Source of the DNA: Methanobacteriota archaeon
Lineage (GTDB): Archaea; JAADCQ01; Methanopyri; Methanopyrales; Methanopyraceae
Reading direction: 5' to 3'
Length of the DNA stretch: 64,000 nucleotides
Assembly (NCBI GenBank): GCA_027064425.1
Contig: JAMOPO010000015.1
Span: forward strand, 186,001-250,000
The position numbers and the translations under genes are program-made. Below, one piece after another: positions 11,254 through 20,417 of the stretch. How positions within the stretch are numbered: position 1 is the first letter of the stretch; every line of letters starts with the position of its first letter. The notes under the pieces were generated by a model. It searched no databases and was not told the DNA's origin. It saw only the letters and a list, made by a program, of their open reading frames with translations.

Positions 11254-14200
11254 ATCTCTTGAGGGAAACCTGCTCGGTGGATCCGAACAGCGTCCTCGCC
11301 TCCTCCTCCAGCAGTTCGACCTCCGAGGCGATGCTTCTCCACTCCTCGTCGGACTCACCGAACTCCTCCACGAGCCGCTTGGCGGGTTCCAGGTACTTCG
11401 TGGCGGTCGCCGGGTAGATGGTCAGGAGGACGTCACCGCCGCAGCGCGGGCACTTACCGCTGAGTGGTGGTACCTGGAACTTCGCGTTGCACTTGGAGCA
11501 TCGGAACTGCTGCCGGCCGAACTTGCGCAGGTTGCCCTTTATATCCGGTAGGAAGTGCGAGTCCAGGACGATCTTGGCGACGTCGGAGGCCTCGACGGCT
11601 CGGATCTTGCGGGCCAGCTCGAGCTGCTCCTCGAGCTTCTGCTCCATCTTCTCGAGCCGGGAGTATCGGGTCACGGTCGGGCCGAGGTCGATGGCCTCCG
11701 TGTCGTGGGTGAACTCGAGTCCGCGCGGGCAGTCCAGGTGGTTTTCCAGCCGGTCGACGAGGTCCTCCACCTCGCCCGGGTCGGCGAACTCCAGGGCCTT
11801 CCGGTACAGCTTCAGTGGGTAGTGGCTGCAGACGTCCATGTTCCAGACCTCGTCGTCTGTCTCGTGTGGGTTGACCACGACGGTGAGCACGAGCGGCGCG
11901 TCCATCAGACCGCCGCGCTTGTCCGGCAGGTAGATGCGGCTGAAGTTCAGCAGGACGTCCAGCAGGATCATGAACGCGTCCTCGTCGCCGTCGCAGTTCC
12001 GGCGCCGGGCGGCGTTGATGACCGGGTGGTTGTACCAGCAGTTGATGTCGGCGATGCCGACGATGCGGCCGACGACGCCGCAGGACGTGTGCGGCGCGAG
12101 CGTCACGATCAGGTGACCGATGAGGTCCTCCGGCCGCTCGACGCCGTACACGGGCTCGAGACCGTAGTACTTCTCCAGCAGCTCGTCGATGAACTGGCAG
12201 ACCTTTACGGCCCACTCGGCGGCCTTCCGCGGGAGGACCACGTCCTGCGGGTACAGCTCGACGACCTGATCCTCCGAGACCACGGGGTCGCCGTTCACGT
12301 CCCGCTCGAAGCCGAGGAGCCGGGCCTTGAGCGGCGTAAGCCCGATCTCCTTCAACCGCACGTGCGTGAGCGGGCAGTCGTTGCAGTCGAACCGCAGCGT
12401 GCCGTCCTTGAACACGTGCAGGTCACGCTTGGCCCGCAGCAGCCCCTTCTGCAGCGGCTCCGGCATCTTCAGCCGGCTCGTCATCCCCTTGACGCCCTTC
12501 AGGATGTCCGCCGTGCCACCCACGTCCTCCTCGGCCGCCCGCAGCAGCTTCTTGACGGGCAGCCGGGAGTAGGGGTCGTCGCCCTCCCCCACCTTCGCCC
12601 GCACGACCGGGTCGCACTCGTCGCAGTCGCACTCGTCCTCCGGCGCGTCACACCGGTTGCAGAACTGCTTCGTCTCCGAGCCGCACAGCGGGCAGACGCG
12701 GTACGGAACCAGCAGGTCGCACTCCGGGCAGATCCGGTAGCACACCTCGACCTCGTCCGACTCCTCCGAGTCCCCGCGGTAGAACTTCATGATATCTCGC
12801 TGGTTCCCACCCGCGATGCCGATCGGGAACAGCACGTGCGGCGGCGGGCTCATCTTCCGCTCGCGCGCCTTCTCCGGGCGTCCCATCCGGGCACCGATGC
12901 GCGTCGGCGCCTTCTCTCGGACCGGGAACCCGGCCAGCTTGGACACGTACCGGCACGTCTCGTCCCGGATGATCAGGTAGTCCAGCAGGTCGTCAAGGTC
13001 CTCGTCCGGCTCCCGGAACTCGCCCTCCTCGACCTCGTAACCCAGCTGCGCGGCCAGCGCTGACGCCCAGGGCTCCTCGATGACAACCTCCCCATCCTCC
13101 ACGCGGTGCGGTACGAGCAGATCCTCGAGGATCCCCTTCACGTCCTCCGGCGCCCGGATCTCCAGCTCGCCCCACTCCGAACCCCGGACCTCGATCGCCT
13201 CCCTCAGCTCGTCCACGTCCTCGGGCTCCACGTCGTGCCACAGGAACGTGTACTCCGGGTGGAACGGAACCCGGAACTCGCGGGAGAGCCGGATCGCGTC
13301 CTCGACTGAGACGTCCTTCGGGTCGGAGATGAGCGGCTGCACCTTCTTGCGCACGAGGCTGACTACGGACCGGGCGACCCGGGCGGGTCCGTTGATGTAC
13401 CCGTCCAAGCCCTTGCCCGAGCCCGACAGCCTGCTGGCCTCCTTGGGCAGCTCGCTCAGCGGCACATCCTTCAGCTTCTCGAACAGTCGCTTCGGCAGGT
13501 TCTCCTTCAGGACGTTGTACTTGACGACGTCCGGGACCTCCTCCACCCACCACTCCGGGCAGTAGGCGGGCGGCACGAGCGGGTGGTTGTTCTCGATGAA
13601 CTCGCCGACCGCGACGAGCATCTCGCCGAGGTCCAGGATCTCGTCGATCTCGTCCTTCTCGGCCAGCTCCTTAGCCTCCCGCGGGTCGTCGAGCCGCACG
13701 ACCGACCCGTCCTTCAGCCGCACGACCGGCGGCTCGATGTCGGTGACCGGAAGCACGCATGCGGCCTTACCGGGCCGCTCGATCTTCAGCTGGGTGCCGA
13801 TCACGATGAAGCCCTTGGTCACGTACATCAGCGACGGGTGGACGCCGACCGCGGCGAAGCCGGTGTTCCGCGCCCGACCCAGCCGAAGCCGGAAGCCACC
13901 CTTCGCGGACGGGTGCGAGAGCAGCGGGCGCCCGGCGACGAGATCACTCATGTACTTGTCATCGGGCTTGACGGCGGCCTCGTTTTCCTCCTCACCCTCT
14001 TCTTCGCCGTCCTCCTCTTCCTCCTTCTCGACGAGCTTCTCCAGGAACTCCCAGCCGTCCATCTCGTACTTCTCCACGCGCTTGAGCAGCTTGGGGGCCT
14101 TCTGGCAGATGCCCTCGCAGATGACCAGGAGCGCGCCACCGCGGAGCCGGTTGGGCAGGTGCGGGATGTCGCGGTGACCCTGGACCTCGACCTCTTCCGT

Positions 14201-14968
14201 CGGCTCACCATCGATCTCGATCGGGACGTGCCTCGCGACGATCTCGACCTCCTCCTCGGAGGGGTTATACTGGAAAGAACCTACCTTGTCCAGGTACGTC
14301 AGGACCTCCTCCACGTACCGGCCCACGAGGTCGTGCTCGAAGTCCTCCGGGTTGAACTCGGACAGGCCCGCCACCCGGCGAGCGTAGTCCGCAATCAGCG
14401 CGGACAGGGCCGCGGCGGTACCACCCGCCGCCCGGATCGGGCCCGCGTACTTAACCGCCAGGTAGCAGTCCTCCGGGTCGAGCTCCTTCCCACACTCCTC
14501 GCAGACCAGCTTGGGCTCGTCGTGCGGGGGCTCGGACTCATCCACCACCCGGTGCCCGGTTCCCCTCTCTCGGATCTCCACCGCAGCAATGCCCTCGAGC
14601 GGCGCCGACACGACGGCCTCGGTCATGATGGCGAGGCCGACTCGAACCGCGTAGTCCAGCCGCTTATGCAGGGGTAGGTCGCCCTTGACCTTGAGCTCTC
14701 CCTCCACGATCTCTCGAACGATCCTGAACGTGGCCTCCTCGCGGTCTCCCAGCTTCTCCTCGAGCTCCTTCAACCGATCGGCCACGTTCTCCACCTGCAG
14801 CAGACCCTCTACCCGCTCGCCGATTGAGGTGGCGAGCATCACCTCCGGCTCCGGCTTGGGGTCCTCACGCCTGCTTCGAGCCTCCTTGGCCACCTCGTAG
14901 AGCCCGGAGGCGACCTCCTCCAGGGTCTCCCAGTACCGCTCCAGCTCGCGCTCCGCGCGGGTGGTCAC
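11231..14968 (-). CDS. polC: DNA polymerase D large catalytic subunit DP2
   Basis: About 1245 residues from GTG 14968, which avoids overlap with the upstream gene and has AGGGGT upstream; GTG 15007 would add 13 residues. It shows the DP2 hallmarks: the N-terminal YAGPIRAAGGTAAALSALIADY block, the catalytic motif NCDGDEDAF with its Asp residues, central zinc knuckles (CPECDLL, CPLCG, CNRC, CDCDEC) and a C-terminal zinc ribbon (CSKCNAKF...CPRCGGD). It is the replicative polymerase of euryarchaea, partnered by the exonuclease DP1 encoded elsewhere. No intein interrupts NCDGD, a common insertion point in other archaea. Confidence 0.95.
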   Translation of the reverse strand: MTTRAERELERYWETLEEVASGLYEVAKEARSRREDPKPEPEVMLATSIGERVEGLLQVENVADRLKELEEKLGDREEATFRIVREIVEGELKVKGDLPLHKRLDYAVRVGLAIMTEAVVSAPLEGIAAVEIRERGTGHRVVDESEPPHDEPKLVCEECGKELDPEDCYLAVKYAGPIRAAGGTAAALSALIADYARRVAGLSEFNPEDFEHDLVGRYVEEVLTYLDKVGSFQYNPSEEEVEIVARHVPIEIDGEPTEEVEVQGHRDIPHLPNRLRGGALLVICEGICQKAPKLLKRVEKYEMDGWEFLEKLVEKEEEEDGEEEGEEENEAAVKPDDKYMSDLVAGRPLLSHPSAKGGFRLRLGRARNTGFAAVGVHPSLMYVTKGFIVIGTQLKIERPGKAACVLPVTDIEPPVVRLKDGSVVRLDDPREAKELAEKDEIDEILDLGEMLVAVGEFIENNHPLVPPAYCPEWWVEEVPDVVKYNVLKENLPKRLFEKLKDVPLSELPKEASRLSGSGKGLDGYINGPARVARSVVSLVRKKVQPLISDPKDVSVEDAIRLSREFRVPFHPEYTFLWHDVEPEDVDELREAIEVRGSEWGELEIRAPEDVKGILEDLLVPHRVEDGEVVIEEPWASALAAQLGYEVEEGEFREPDEDLDDLLDYLIIRDETCRYVSKLAGFPVREKAPTRIGARMGRPEKARERKMSPPPHVLFPIGIAGGNQRDIMKFYRGDSEESDEVEVCYRICPECDLLVPYRVCPLCGSETKQFCNRCDAPEDECDCDECDPVVRAKVGEGDDPYSRLPVKKLLRAAEEDVGGTADILKGVKGMTSRLKMPEPLQKGLLRAKRDLHVFKDGTLRFDCNDCPLTHVRLKEIGLTPLKARLLGFERDVNGDPVVSEDQVVELYPQDVVLPRKAAEWAVKVCQFIDELLEKYYGLEPVYGVERPEDLIGHLIVTLAPHTSCGVVGRIVGIADINCWYNHPVINAARRRNCDGDEDAFMILLDVLLNFSRIYLPDKRGGLMDAPLVLTVVVNPHETDDEVWNMDVCSHYPLKLYRKALEFADPGEVEDLVDRLENHLDCPRGLEFTHDTEAIDLGPTVTRYSRLEKMEQKLEEQLELARKIRAVEASDVAKIVLDSHFLPDIKGNLRKFGRQQFRCSKCNAKFQVPPLSGKCPRCGGDVLLTIYPATATKYLEPAKRLVEEFGESDEEWRSIASEVELLEEEARTLFGSTEQVSLKRFIGETES

Positions 14969-14981
14969 GGGGACGGGACCC

Positions 14982-15368
14982 CTAGCGGTTCTCCTCTCGC
15001 CACTCACGATCGCGCGACTCGACCTTCAGGGGGACGCCACCCACGTCGATGACCTCCTCGGTTCGGTCCCCACCCTTCCGCCGCTCCTCCTTCTCCTCTT
15101 CAACTGGGAGCTCCTCGATCCGGTCCTTCAGGCTGCCCGACGACGAGCCGGTCGAGCCGGTCCCACCGGGGACCTGCAGCGTGTAAGTCTCGACTCGCAC
15201 GTAACCGCCCGGGAACCGGTACTCGCGGACCTCCCGCTGACCCTTCTCCTCCAGCTTCTTCATCTCCTCTCGAACCTTCTTCTCCATCTCTTTCTCGAGC
15301 TCCTTGAGCGACTCGTCAACCATCTTGAAGAGCATCCGGAACAGGTGGTCGAACAAGCGCCTCCTCAC
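14982..15368 (-). CDS. Hypothetical protein with N-terminal coiled coil
   Basis: A 128-residue protein, start GTG 15368 with TAGGGGGTG upstream. Residues 1-45 are strongly charged and helical (LKELEKEMEKKVREEMKKLE), likely a coiled coil. A short beta-like part follows (YRFPGGYVRVETYTLQVPGG), then a Gly/Ser linker and an acidic tail. It sits between the radical-SAM gene, 3 bp upstream, and DP2 downstream in one apparent operon. I do not recognise the family. Confidence 0.65.
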   Translation of the reverse strand: MRRRLFDHLFRMLFKMVDESLKELEKEMEKKVREEMKKLEEKGQREVREYRFPGGYVRVETYTLQVPGGTGSTGSSSGSLKDRIEELPVEEEKEERRKGGDRTEEVIDVGGVPLKVESRDREWREENR

Positions 15369-15371
15369 CCC

Positions 15372-16331
15372 CTACGTCGGGCACGCCGGGTTCCCACAGT
15401 CGGTGCAGAAGCGGCCCTTCCAGCACTCGTTCGGGCAGGGCACGCCGGCGGCGCTCGCGCACGCGCAGCACGCCGCGGCGAAGGGGGTCAGGCCCACCTC
15501 GCGGGCCAAGCTCAGGATCCGGTCCTTGAGGTCGCCCGTCCGGATGTACCGCTGCCTCCTTCCGTCCGGGATCTCGTCAGCCCTCTTAACAATTTCCGAG
15601 ACGTCGAACCCGGCCCGCCTCAGCCGCTCCACGATGGATCGATTGATCCGGAACCCTCCCACCACGACCCCGCGAGCGCCCGCGTCCTTGGCCTCCCGGA
15701 GCAGGTCCTCGATCTCCTCGGTGCTCACCAGTCCAGGTAGGATAGGCCTCAGGAACAGGTCGACCGTGACCCCCGCCTCCGCCAGCCGCTCAATGCTCTC
15801 CAACCGCTCCCTCGGGGTCGGAGCCTGGGGCTCCAGTCGCCGGGCCTTGTCCTCGTCGGGTGTGAGCACCGTGACCAGACCGTTGACCGGCAGGCTCAGC
15901 GAGGAAAGGTCGTTCGCCACGTCCTCCTCGACGCGCGACTTCGTCGAGAACTGGGTCGGGTTGCCGAGCCACCGGTCGAACGCCCGGAGGTACTCCAGCG
16001 TCTTCTCCTTGAGCTCGGGCAGGAACGGGTCCGTGACGCTGCCCACGGCGATGAAGGTGCCCTCCGGTCCGGGCTCGAACCGGCGGTTGTAGAGCAGGGC
16101 CAGCGCCATCTCCTCGCCGGACAACGGGTACGGGCGCGCCCGCTCGAACTTGAATCCCATCTCCGGGATGTAGCAGTAGACGCACCCGCGCGGGCAGCCA
16201 TGCCCCGGGTGCACGGTGATCCCGCAGGGCCTCGGTCGGCGCCGAGCGTGAGAGTCCCGCCGGGCTCTCCTGGCACCTTCCCGACCCACGCGGCGCTCCA
16301 GCTCCCGGATCAGCCCGCCCCTATCCACCAC
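15372..16331 (-). CDS. Radical SAM protein (SplB-like)
   Basis: About 319 residues from GTG 16331; upstream codons belong to the overlapping permease gene in another frame. The radical-SAM cluster motif is CPRGCVYCY (Cx3Cx2C) in the HPGHGCPRGCVYCYIPEM context typical of SplB/DNA photolyase-type radical SAM proteins. A C-terminal Cys-rich tail (CCACASA, CPNECWKGRFCTDCGNPACP) probably binds an additional metal site or cluster. The substrate is unknown. It overlaps the LctP-like permease stop by about 20 bp and is followed directly by the small coiled-coil gene and DP2. Confidence 0.8.
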   Translation of the reverse strand: MVDRGGLIRELERRVGREGARRARRDSHARRRPRPCGITVHPGHGCPRGCVYCYIPEMGFKFERARPYPLSGEEMALALLYNRRFEPGPEGTFIAVGSVTDPFLPELKEKTLEYLRAFDRWLGNPTQFSTKSRVEEDVANDLSSLSLPVNGLVTVLTPDEDKARRLEPQAPTPRERLESIERLAEAGVTVDLFLRPILPGLVSTEEIEDLLREAKDAGARGVVVGGFRINRSIVERLRRAGFDVSEIVKRADEIPDGRRQRYIRTGDLKDRILSLAREVGLTPFAAACCACASAAGVPCPNECWKGRFCTDCGNPACPT

Positions 16332-17650
16332 AGGAGCGTCACCCACGGTCCGGTCACCCCCGCCAGGTACAGGGTTCCCAGGAGCCCCCTCCGCATGATT
16401 CTCTTCTCGTGCGACCGCACCGCCGCGGCGGCCACGGCCACGTTGTACGGGCAGGAGGCCGCCCCGCATACGGCCCCCGCGAGCGTGACCTCGGGGTGAG
16501 GGGTGCCCGAGGAGAACGTGGCCATAACCGCCGTCGTGCTGCCCATCACCATCTCGCCCACGAGTCCCACCGCAAAGGCCACCAGCGGCATCGAGGCGTA
16601 CCGGCGCAGGAGCTCAGGGAGCGGGGAGGCGGCGATCAGCGCGCCGAAGACCAGGCAGAGGACGACGGCGACCAGCTCCCGCCAGGAGCGCGACAGCACC
16701 GTCCTCACGTGGCCCGGTACCCGGGACCACTCCGGGGCCGCGTAGGCCAGCACGGCCGCCCACAGCACCATCCAGGGGCGCACGTGGCTCAGGTGCAGCG
16801 ACTTGACGGCCCCCAAGGTCAGGACCGCGGCGCCGTACACGAGCACGGCCCGCGCGGCCCTGGGATGCAGCTCCAAGGACAGCCCATCCTCCAGCAGCTT
16901 CAGGTACCATAGGAACCCAGCCACCGCCCCGAAGGTCAGGAGGGGGCCCGTCAGGACCGGCGCCCGCAGGGCGTACCCCACCGCGGCCGCGGCGAGAGTC
17001 ATCACGCCCACCGTGACCGGGAGGAGCCGTCCGGGACTGACGTCGACGGAGTGAGCCACGATCACCGGTAGGAGGGCCAGGGCGGGCAGCTCGCACAGCA
17101 GGACGCCGGAGGCCAGGTCGGCGGGGTCCCGACCGGTAATCTCCGACGCGACGAGCACCGGAACGCCGAAGGCCGCGAAGGCCCCGAACGGGGCGTGCCC
17201 CACCAGGGCCGACGCGGCCGCGCGCGGCTTGCTGACGCCCGCCTCGGTCAGCAGCGGTCCTACCAGCGTCGTGGGCGTGCCGAAGCTGGCGACGCTCTCC
17301 AGCGCTCCGGACCCGACGAGGGACGCACCCAGCAGGTACCGATCGCGGTGCTTCGAGTCCGGCTCCAGGGCGGCGAGCAACGACCTGAGGGCATCGTCCC
17401 GCCGCATCATCTCGACCAGGGTCAGGCTCGCCAGCACGACGAGGGCGATCTCCACGCCCCTGGCCGCAGCCTCGCCCACCTGCAACCAAGGTATCTGAGC
17501 CGTGCAGTGCGTGAATAGTGAGGCTAAAACCGTTAGGGCGATGTGAAGGGCCACGGCGAGCGCCACGGCCCTGAGGAGCTCCCACCCGGCCAGAGCGGTG
17601 ACCAGGAGGGTCAGCATCGATGCTAGCGCGACCGCCAGCGCGGGCTGCAA
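16310..17650 (-). CDS. LctP-family (lactate permease-like) transporter
   Basis: A 446-residue protein with about 12 hydrophobic segments. The LctP-family stretch GSGALESVASFGTPTTLVGPLL is present near residues 112-133, with a matching second-half motif around MGSTTAVMATFSSGTPHPE. The family carries lactate and glycolate; the substrate here is not predictable. The start may be TTG 17650 or an internal ATG at 17617. Its start codon nearly abuts that of the divergent exported-protein gene, leaving almost no room for separate promoters. Confidence 0.75.
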   Translation of the reverse strand: MQPALAVALASMLTLLVTALAGWELLRAVALAVALHIALTVLASLFTHCTAQIPWLQVGEAAARGVEIALVVLASLTLVEMMRRDDALRSLLAALEPDSKHRDRYLLGASLVGSGALESVASFGTPTTLVGPLLTEAGVSKPRAAASALVGHAPFGAFAAFGVPVLVASEITGRDPADLASGVLLCELPALALLPVIVAHSVDVSPGRLLPVTVGVMTLAAAAVGYALRAPVLTGPLLTFGAVAGFLWYLKLLEDGLSLELHPRAARAVLVYGAAVLTLGAVKSLHLSHVRPWMVLWAAVLAYAAPEWSRVPGHVRTVLSRSWRELVAVVLCLVFGALIAASPLPELLRRYASMPLVAFAVGLVGEMVMGSTTAVMATFSSGTPHPEVTLAGAVCGAASCPYNVAVAAAAVRSHEKRIMRRGLLGTLYLAGVTGPWVTLLWWIGAG

Positions 17651-17652
17651 CG

Positions 17653-18564
17653 GTGACCACCCTCGCGGCGTTGATGGTCGCCGTCAGCGGCTCCCACGCC
17701 CTATCGGTCTGCATAACCTCGGACACCATTAACGGGTACCGAAGCGACGTCGCCTTCCTGCGGGAGCTCGCCACGAGACTGCTCGAAAAGGCGCGCGAGC
17801 ACGGGATTCGCATCGACCGCCTGTACGTCAGCTACAGCGGTCGGGGTCAGGAGTACGTGTTCTACGTCCCGAGGCCCGGAGAAATGGTTCTGATCGGCAG
17901 GTACCCTCGCGTTGGCGAGGTTCCGCGCGGGTTCTGGGTCTGCCGGCGGTACGGCCTGAACGCGCTCATCTGGATCGCGGGCCGGGACGGCTCCTCTTAC
18001 TACGAGCTCAAGCGGCAGCTGCTGCGGGGCGACTCCCCCGTTCGGTACGTCGTGTACGTGAACGTCTCGCCGCGCTACCTGGTCGCCGATGATCCCAGCA
18101 AACCCGGGTTTCTAAGCGTGCTTGGGTACTGGGACGGTCCTTGCAAGATCTGGTACCCTTACTACTATCTCCGCCTCTTGGGCGTCGAGGTCGTGAACGT
18201 GAAGGACGTGTGCCCCTGGTACTCCCGGTTCGTGGAGCTGAACAGCACCGTGCCGCACCTGGTGGACGCCATCCTGAGAGCGCTGCGCCGAGCACTCCAG
18301 CACGGGGTGATTAGCTCTCGGCCCCCGTGGGTCGTCGACGCGGTCGAGACCATCCTGGGCGAGCTCGAGGGCCCGGAGCCGCCGGCGATCGATCCGAGCC
18401 AGCTCTCGGCCGCCGTCAGGCTGATCGAGGCGAGCGAGGGAGGGCCGGCGGGCCGCCGCGACTGCGCCCGGAGCGCTCCGGTAAACGTTATATATGGGCT
18501 CCTTCTGGCGGGGATGCTGGCGGGCCGCCCCGGCGGTGTAGCCCGGTCAAGGGCCCGCGGGTGA
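17653..18564 (+). CDS. Exported protein, Methanopyrus-type, 3' end overlapping tRNA-Glu
   Basis: About 303 residues from GTG 17653, giving a signal peptide TTLAALMVAVSGSHALS; ATG 17620 is an alternative that overlaps the permease. The body is rich in Tyr, Arg and Val (YPYYYLRLLGVEVVNV) with a few Cys residues, and no known domain is seen. The C-terminus has one hydrophobic stretch (VNVIYGLLLAGMLA) followed by basic residues, like a membrane anchor. The last 38 bp run into the tRNA-Glu gene, and the tRNA's TATA box lies inside the reading frame. Either the overlap is real or the protein is 3'-eroded. Confidence 0.6.
   Translation: MTTLAALMVAVSGSHALSVCITSDTINGYRSDVAFLRELATRLLEKAREHGIRIDRLYVSYSGRGQEYVFYVPRPGEMVLIGRYPRVGEVPRGFWVCRRYGLNALIWIAGRDGSSYYELKRQLLRGDSPVRYVVYVNVSPRYLVADDPSKPGFLSVLGYWDGPCKIWYPYYYLRLLGVEVVNVKDVCPWYSRFVELNSTVPHLVDAILRALRRALQHGVISSRPPWVVDAVETILGELEGPEPPAIDPSQLSAAVRLIEASEGGPAGRRDCARSAPVNVIYGLLLAGMLAGRPGGVARSRARG
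18487..18495 (+). promoter_or_regulatory. TATA box of tRNA-Glu
   Basis: GTTATATAT lies 32-40 bp before the first tRNA base, the right distance for an archaeal tRNA promoter with a short leader. It is inside the 3' end of the upstream coding frame. Confidence 0.65.
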
Positions 18565-18580
18565 CCGCGGGCCCGCCGAT
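18550..18580 (+). other. tRNA-Glu intron 1 (D-loop, about position 20/21)
   Basis: About 31 nt interrupt the D-loop; removing them joins GGTCA to ATCAT and restores a normal tRNA-Glu D-arm. The insert folds as GGGCCCGCGG-GTGA-CCGCGGGCCC, a perfect 10-bp hairpin. The end points may shift by one base because of a repeated A. Confidence 0.8.
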
Positions 18581-18597
18581 ATCATGCGGGACTTTCG

Positions 18598-18623
18598 AGG
18601 CCCGCGTCCCGCGGGCCGAGGAT
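18598..18623 (+). other. tRNA-Glu intron 2 (canonical position 37/38)
   Basis: About 26 nt follow G37 (18597); A38 (18624) and the stem TCCCG resume after it. The insert contains the near-palindrome GGCCCGCG-TCC-CGCGGGCC, consistent with a bulge-helix-bulge splice substrate. The boundaries are uncertain by one base. Confidence 0.85.
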
Positions 18624-18710
18624 ATCCCGCGACCCGGGTTCAAATCCCGGCCGGGGCACCAAACCCGGAATCGTTACGAGTTCATTAACGATTGGCTCGG
18701 GGAGAACCCG

Positions 18711-19736
18711 TTGGACCGCGCCACCCTGTTGAAGGCGCTCCTGGGCGCCGGCCTCGGGGCGGCCGCGCTCTACGTCACCCTGGCTCACCTGGTGGACGCG
18801 CGCCGCGTCCTCCACGAGCTGGCCACCGCGGACCCGGGCTGGATGCTGGCGGCGGGAGCGTGTGAGATCCTCTGGTTCCTAGCTTGCGCGTGCGGGTGGA
18901 GGGCTACCTTCATCCCGCTCGGAGAAGCCCCCGCCCGCCGGTGGCTCCTCGCCCTGTACACCGTGAAGCTGATGGTGAACAACGTCCTCTCCGCGGGGAG
19001 AGTGCTCGGCGACGTGGCCCGGGTCTACTACGGGGCCCGGCTGGGGTGGCCCCTCCGGAGCACCGTTCCCACGGTCTTGGCGGACATCGTCCTCGGTAAC
19101 CTAGGCTACATTCTCGTCGTGCTCGCCGCCCTCGCGCTCTCGCTGTCGGTCGCGCGCGTCCCCCTCGAGCTGGCGGTGCTGAACGTCGCTGGGCTGGTCG
19201 CGGGCGCGGTCCTGTGGGCCGCGATGAGGTCCGAGAGGGCGTGCAGGGAGCTTTATGGGGTGGTGTGCGAGGCCGCGGAGGGGCTCCTGCGCCGGCTGGG
19301 TTACCCGTTGGAGAGCGCGGACGAGTTCGCGGACGCGACCGTCCGGATCTTCCGGTCCGACCGGGCCTGGACGGCCCTCGCCCACTACACCGTGGGTTGG
19401 GCGGCGCGGGTCCTGCGGCTCTGCTGCGTGACGTGGGCCATCTGGCCCTCCGCCCCGCCGCTCGTACCGGTGCTGATGTCGGTCGCTGTCCGCGGGTCGG
19501 CGGTGCTGTCCGTCTCCCCCGCCGGGATCGGGATCATCGAGGGGATCACGGCCGGGGCGATGGCGGTGCTGGGAGTTGACCCGTCTCGGGTGGTCGCCGC
19601 CCTGCTGCTGGACCGCGTGTACGCGACCCTGATTCCGGTGCTGCTCGGCGCGGTGAGCGTCCTCGTGCTGGAGCAGCGCGCCCTTCGGGGGGCGGGTGAG
19701 CGTGGACGTTCACGGGGAGGTGGTGGGGTTCGGTGA
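18711..19736 (+). CDS. AglD/LPG-synthase-type multi-pass membrane protein (UPF0104)
   Basis: About 341 residues from TTG 18711, right after the tRNA. It has about eight membrane helices and the family pattern of the MprF/AglD flippase-like domain: an early helix pair, the charged YTVKLMVNNVLSAGRVLGDVARVYY segment, and the late AGIGIIEGITAGAM loop. These proteins move or modify lipid-linked substrates; the substrate here is unknown. Its 3' end overlaps the phosphoesterase start by 41 bp. Confidence 0.7.
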   Translation: MDRATLLKALLGAGLGAAALYVTLAHLVDARRVLHELATADPGWMLAAGACEILWFLACACGWRATFIPLGEAPARRWLLALYTVKLMVNNVLSAGRVLGDVARVYYGARLGWPLRSTVPTVLADIVLGNLGYILVVLAALALSLSVARVPLELAVLNVAGLVAGAVLWAAMRSERACRELYGVVCEAAEGLLRRLGYPLESADEFADATVRIFRSDRAWTALAHYTVGWAARVLRLCCVTWAIWPSAPPLVPVLMSVAVRGSAVLSVSPAGIGIIEGITAGAMAVLGVDPSRVVAALLLDRVYATLIPVLLGAVSVLVLEQRALRGAGERGRSRGGGGVR

Positions 19737-20412
19737 CGTGGCCGCTCTGGCCGACGTGCACATCGGGGTGGAGATCGAGCTGCGGCGCCGCGGGATCCGG
19801 GTCGTTAACAAGACGGAGGACCGGGTCGAGAAGCTGCTGGACCGGCTGGAGACGCTGGACCCCGAGGTGCTCGTGATCGTGGGTGACCTGAAGCACAACG
19901 TGCCCAGGGCCAGCGACCTGGAGTTCAGCGGCGTGCCCAGGTTCGTGGAGGCGGCGCTGGAGGTCGTGGACGAGGTCGTGGTGGTGAAGGGGAACCACGA
20001 TGGTCGCGTGGAGGACCTGCTGAGCGGGCTCGACGGCGTTCGCGTGGTCGGGACGCGGGGAGCGCTGGTCGACGGGATTTACTTCTCTCACGGGCACGCG
20101 GAGCCGGATCCCGACCTGCTAAGGGAGGCGAGGGCGGTCGTGTTCGGGCACGAACACCCGGTCTCGGAGGCCGTCCCCGGGACCACGGTGAAGGTGTTCT
20201 TGGAGCTTGAGCTCGACCTCGAGCGGCTCACTCGGGGTGAGCTGGAGGGCCGGCTGCCCGGGCTGGTGCTGCCAGCGTTCGACGACGTGGTGGGCGGGAC
20301 GGAGGTTGGGGAAGGTGCGGACGACGACCGGCTCCTGCTGGCGCACCGCCGGGGCGCGGTGGTAGAGGAGTCCGTCCTGCCCGTTCCGGACCCGGAGCTG
20401 GAGCCGATTTGA
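19696..20412 (+). CDS. Archaeal calcineurin-like metallophosphoesterase
   Basis: The 238-residue protein has the complete dimetal phosphoesterase motif set: ADVHIG, GDLKH, GNHDG, SHGHA and GHEHP. It resembles the stand-alone archaeal SbcD-related phosphoesterase family whose substrate is unknown. The start is GTG 19696 (GTG 19702 is possible). It overlaps the upstream membrane-protein gene, suggesting co-transcription. Confidence 0.82.
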   Translation: MSVDVHGEVVGFGDVAALADVHIGVEIELRRRGIRVVNKTEDRVEKLLDRLETLDPEVLVIVGDLKHNVPRASDLEFSGVPRFVEAALEVVDEVVVVKGNHDGRVEDLLSGLDGVRVVGTRGALVDGIYFSHGHAEPDPDLLREARAVVFGHEHPVSEAVPGTTVKVFLELELDLERLTRGELEGRLPGLVLPAFDDVVGGTEVGEGADDDRLLLAHRRGAVVEESVLPVPDPELEPI

Positions 20413-20417
20413 GGGGC

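Larger units (their letters stand above)
18527..18661 (+). tRNA. tRNA-Glu (UUC) with two introns, C at position 8, encoded CCA
   Basis: The acceptor stem GCCCCGG pairs with CCGGGGC (18651-18657), followed by discriminator A and encoded CCA (18659-18661). The T-arm is CCGGG-TTCAAAT-CCCGG. The anticodon stem CGGGA/TCCCG closes a loop with anticodon TTC at 18594-18596. Without its introns the tRNA reads like a normal archaeal tRNA-Glu. Base 8 (18534) is C instead of the universal U; Methanopyrus edits C8 to U8 by the deaminase CDAT8. One intron lies in the D-loop and one after position 37. Confidence 0.93.

Noticed and set aside
14020-14040. Run of acidic codons in DP2 that could suggest a frameshift or insertion
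   Set aside because: The frame continues cleanly on both sides; an acidic linker at this place is compatible with DP2.
11231-14968. Possible intein in DP2 at the NCDGD motif
   Set aside because: The motif and flanking polymerase sequence are continuous; no splicing blocks are present.
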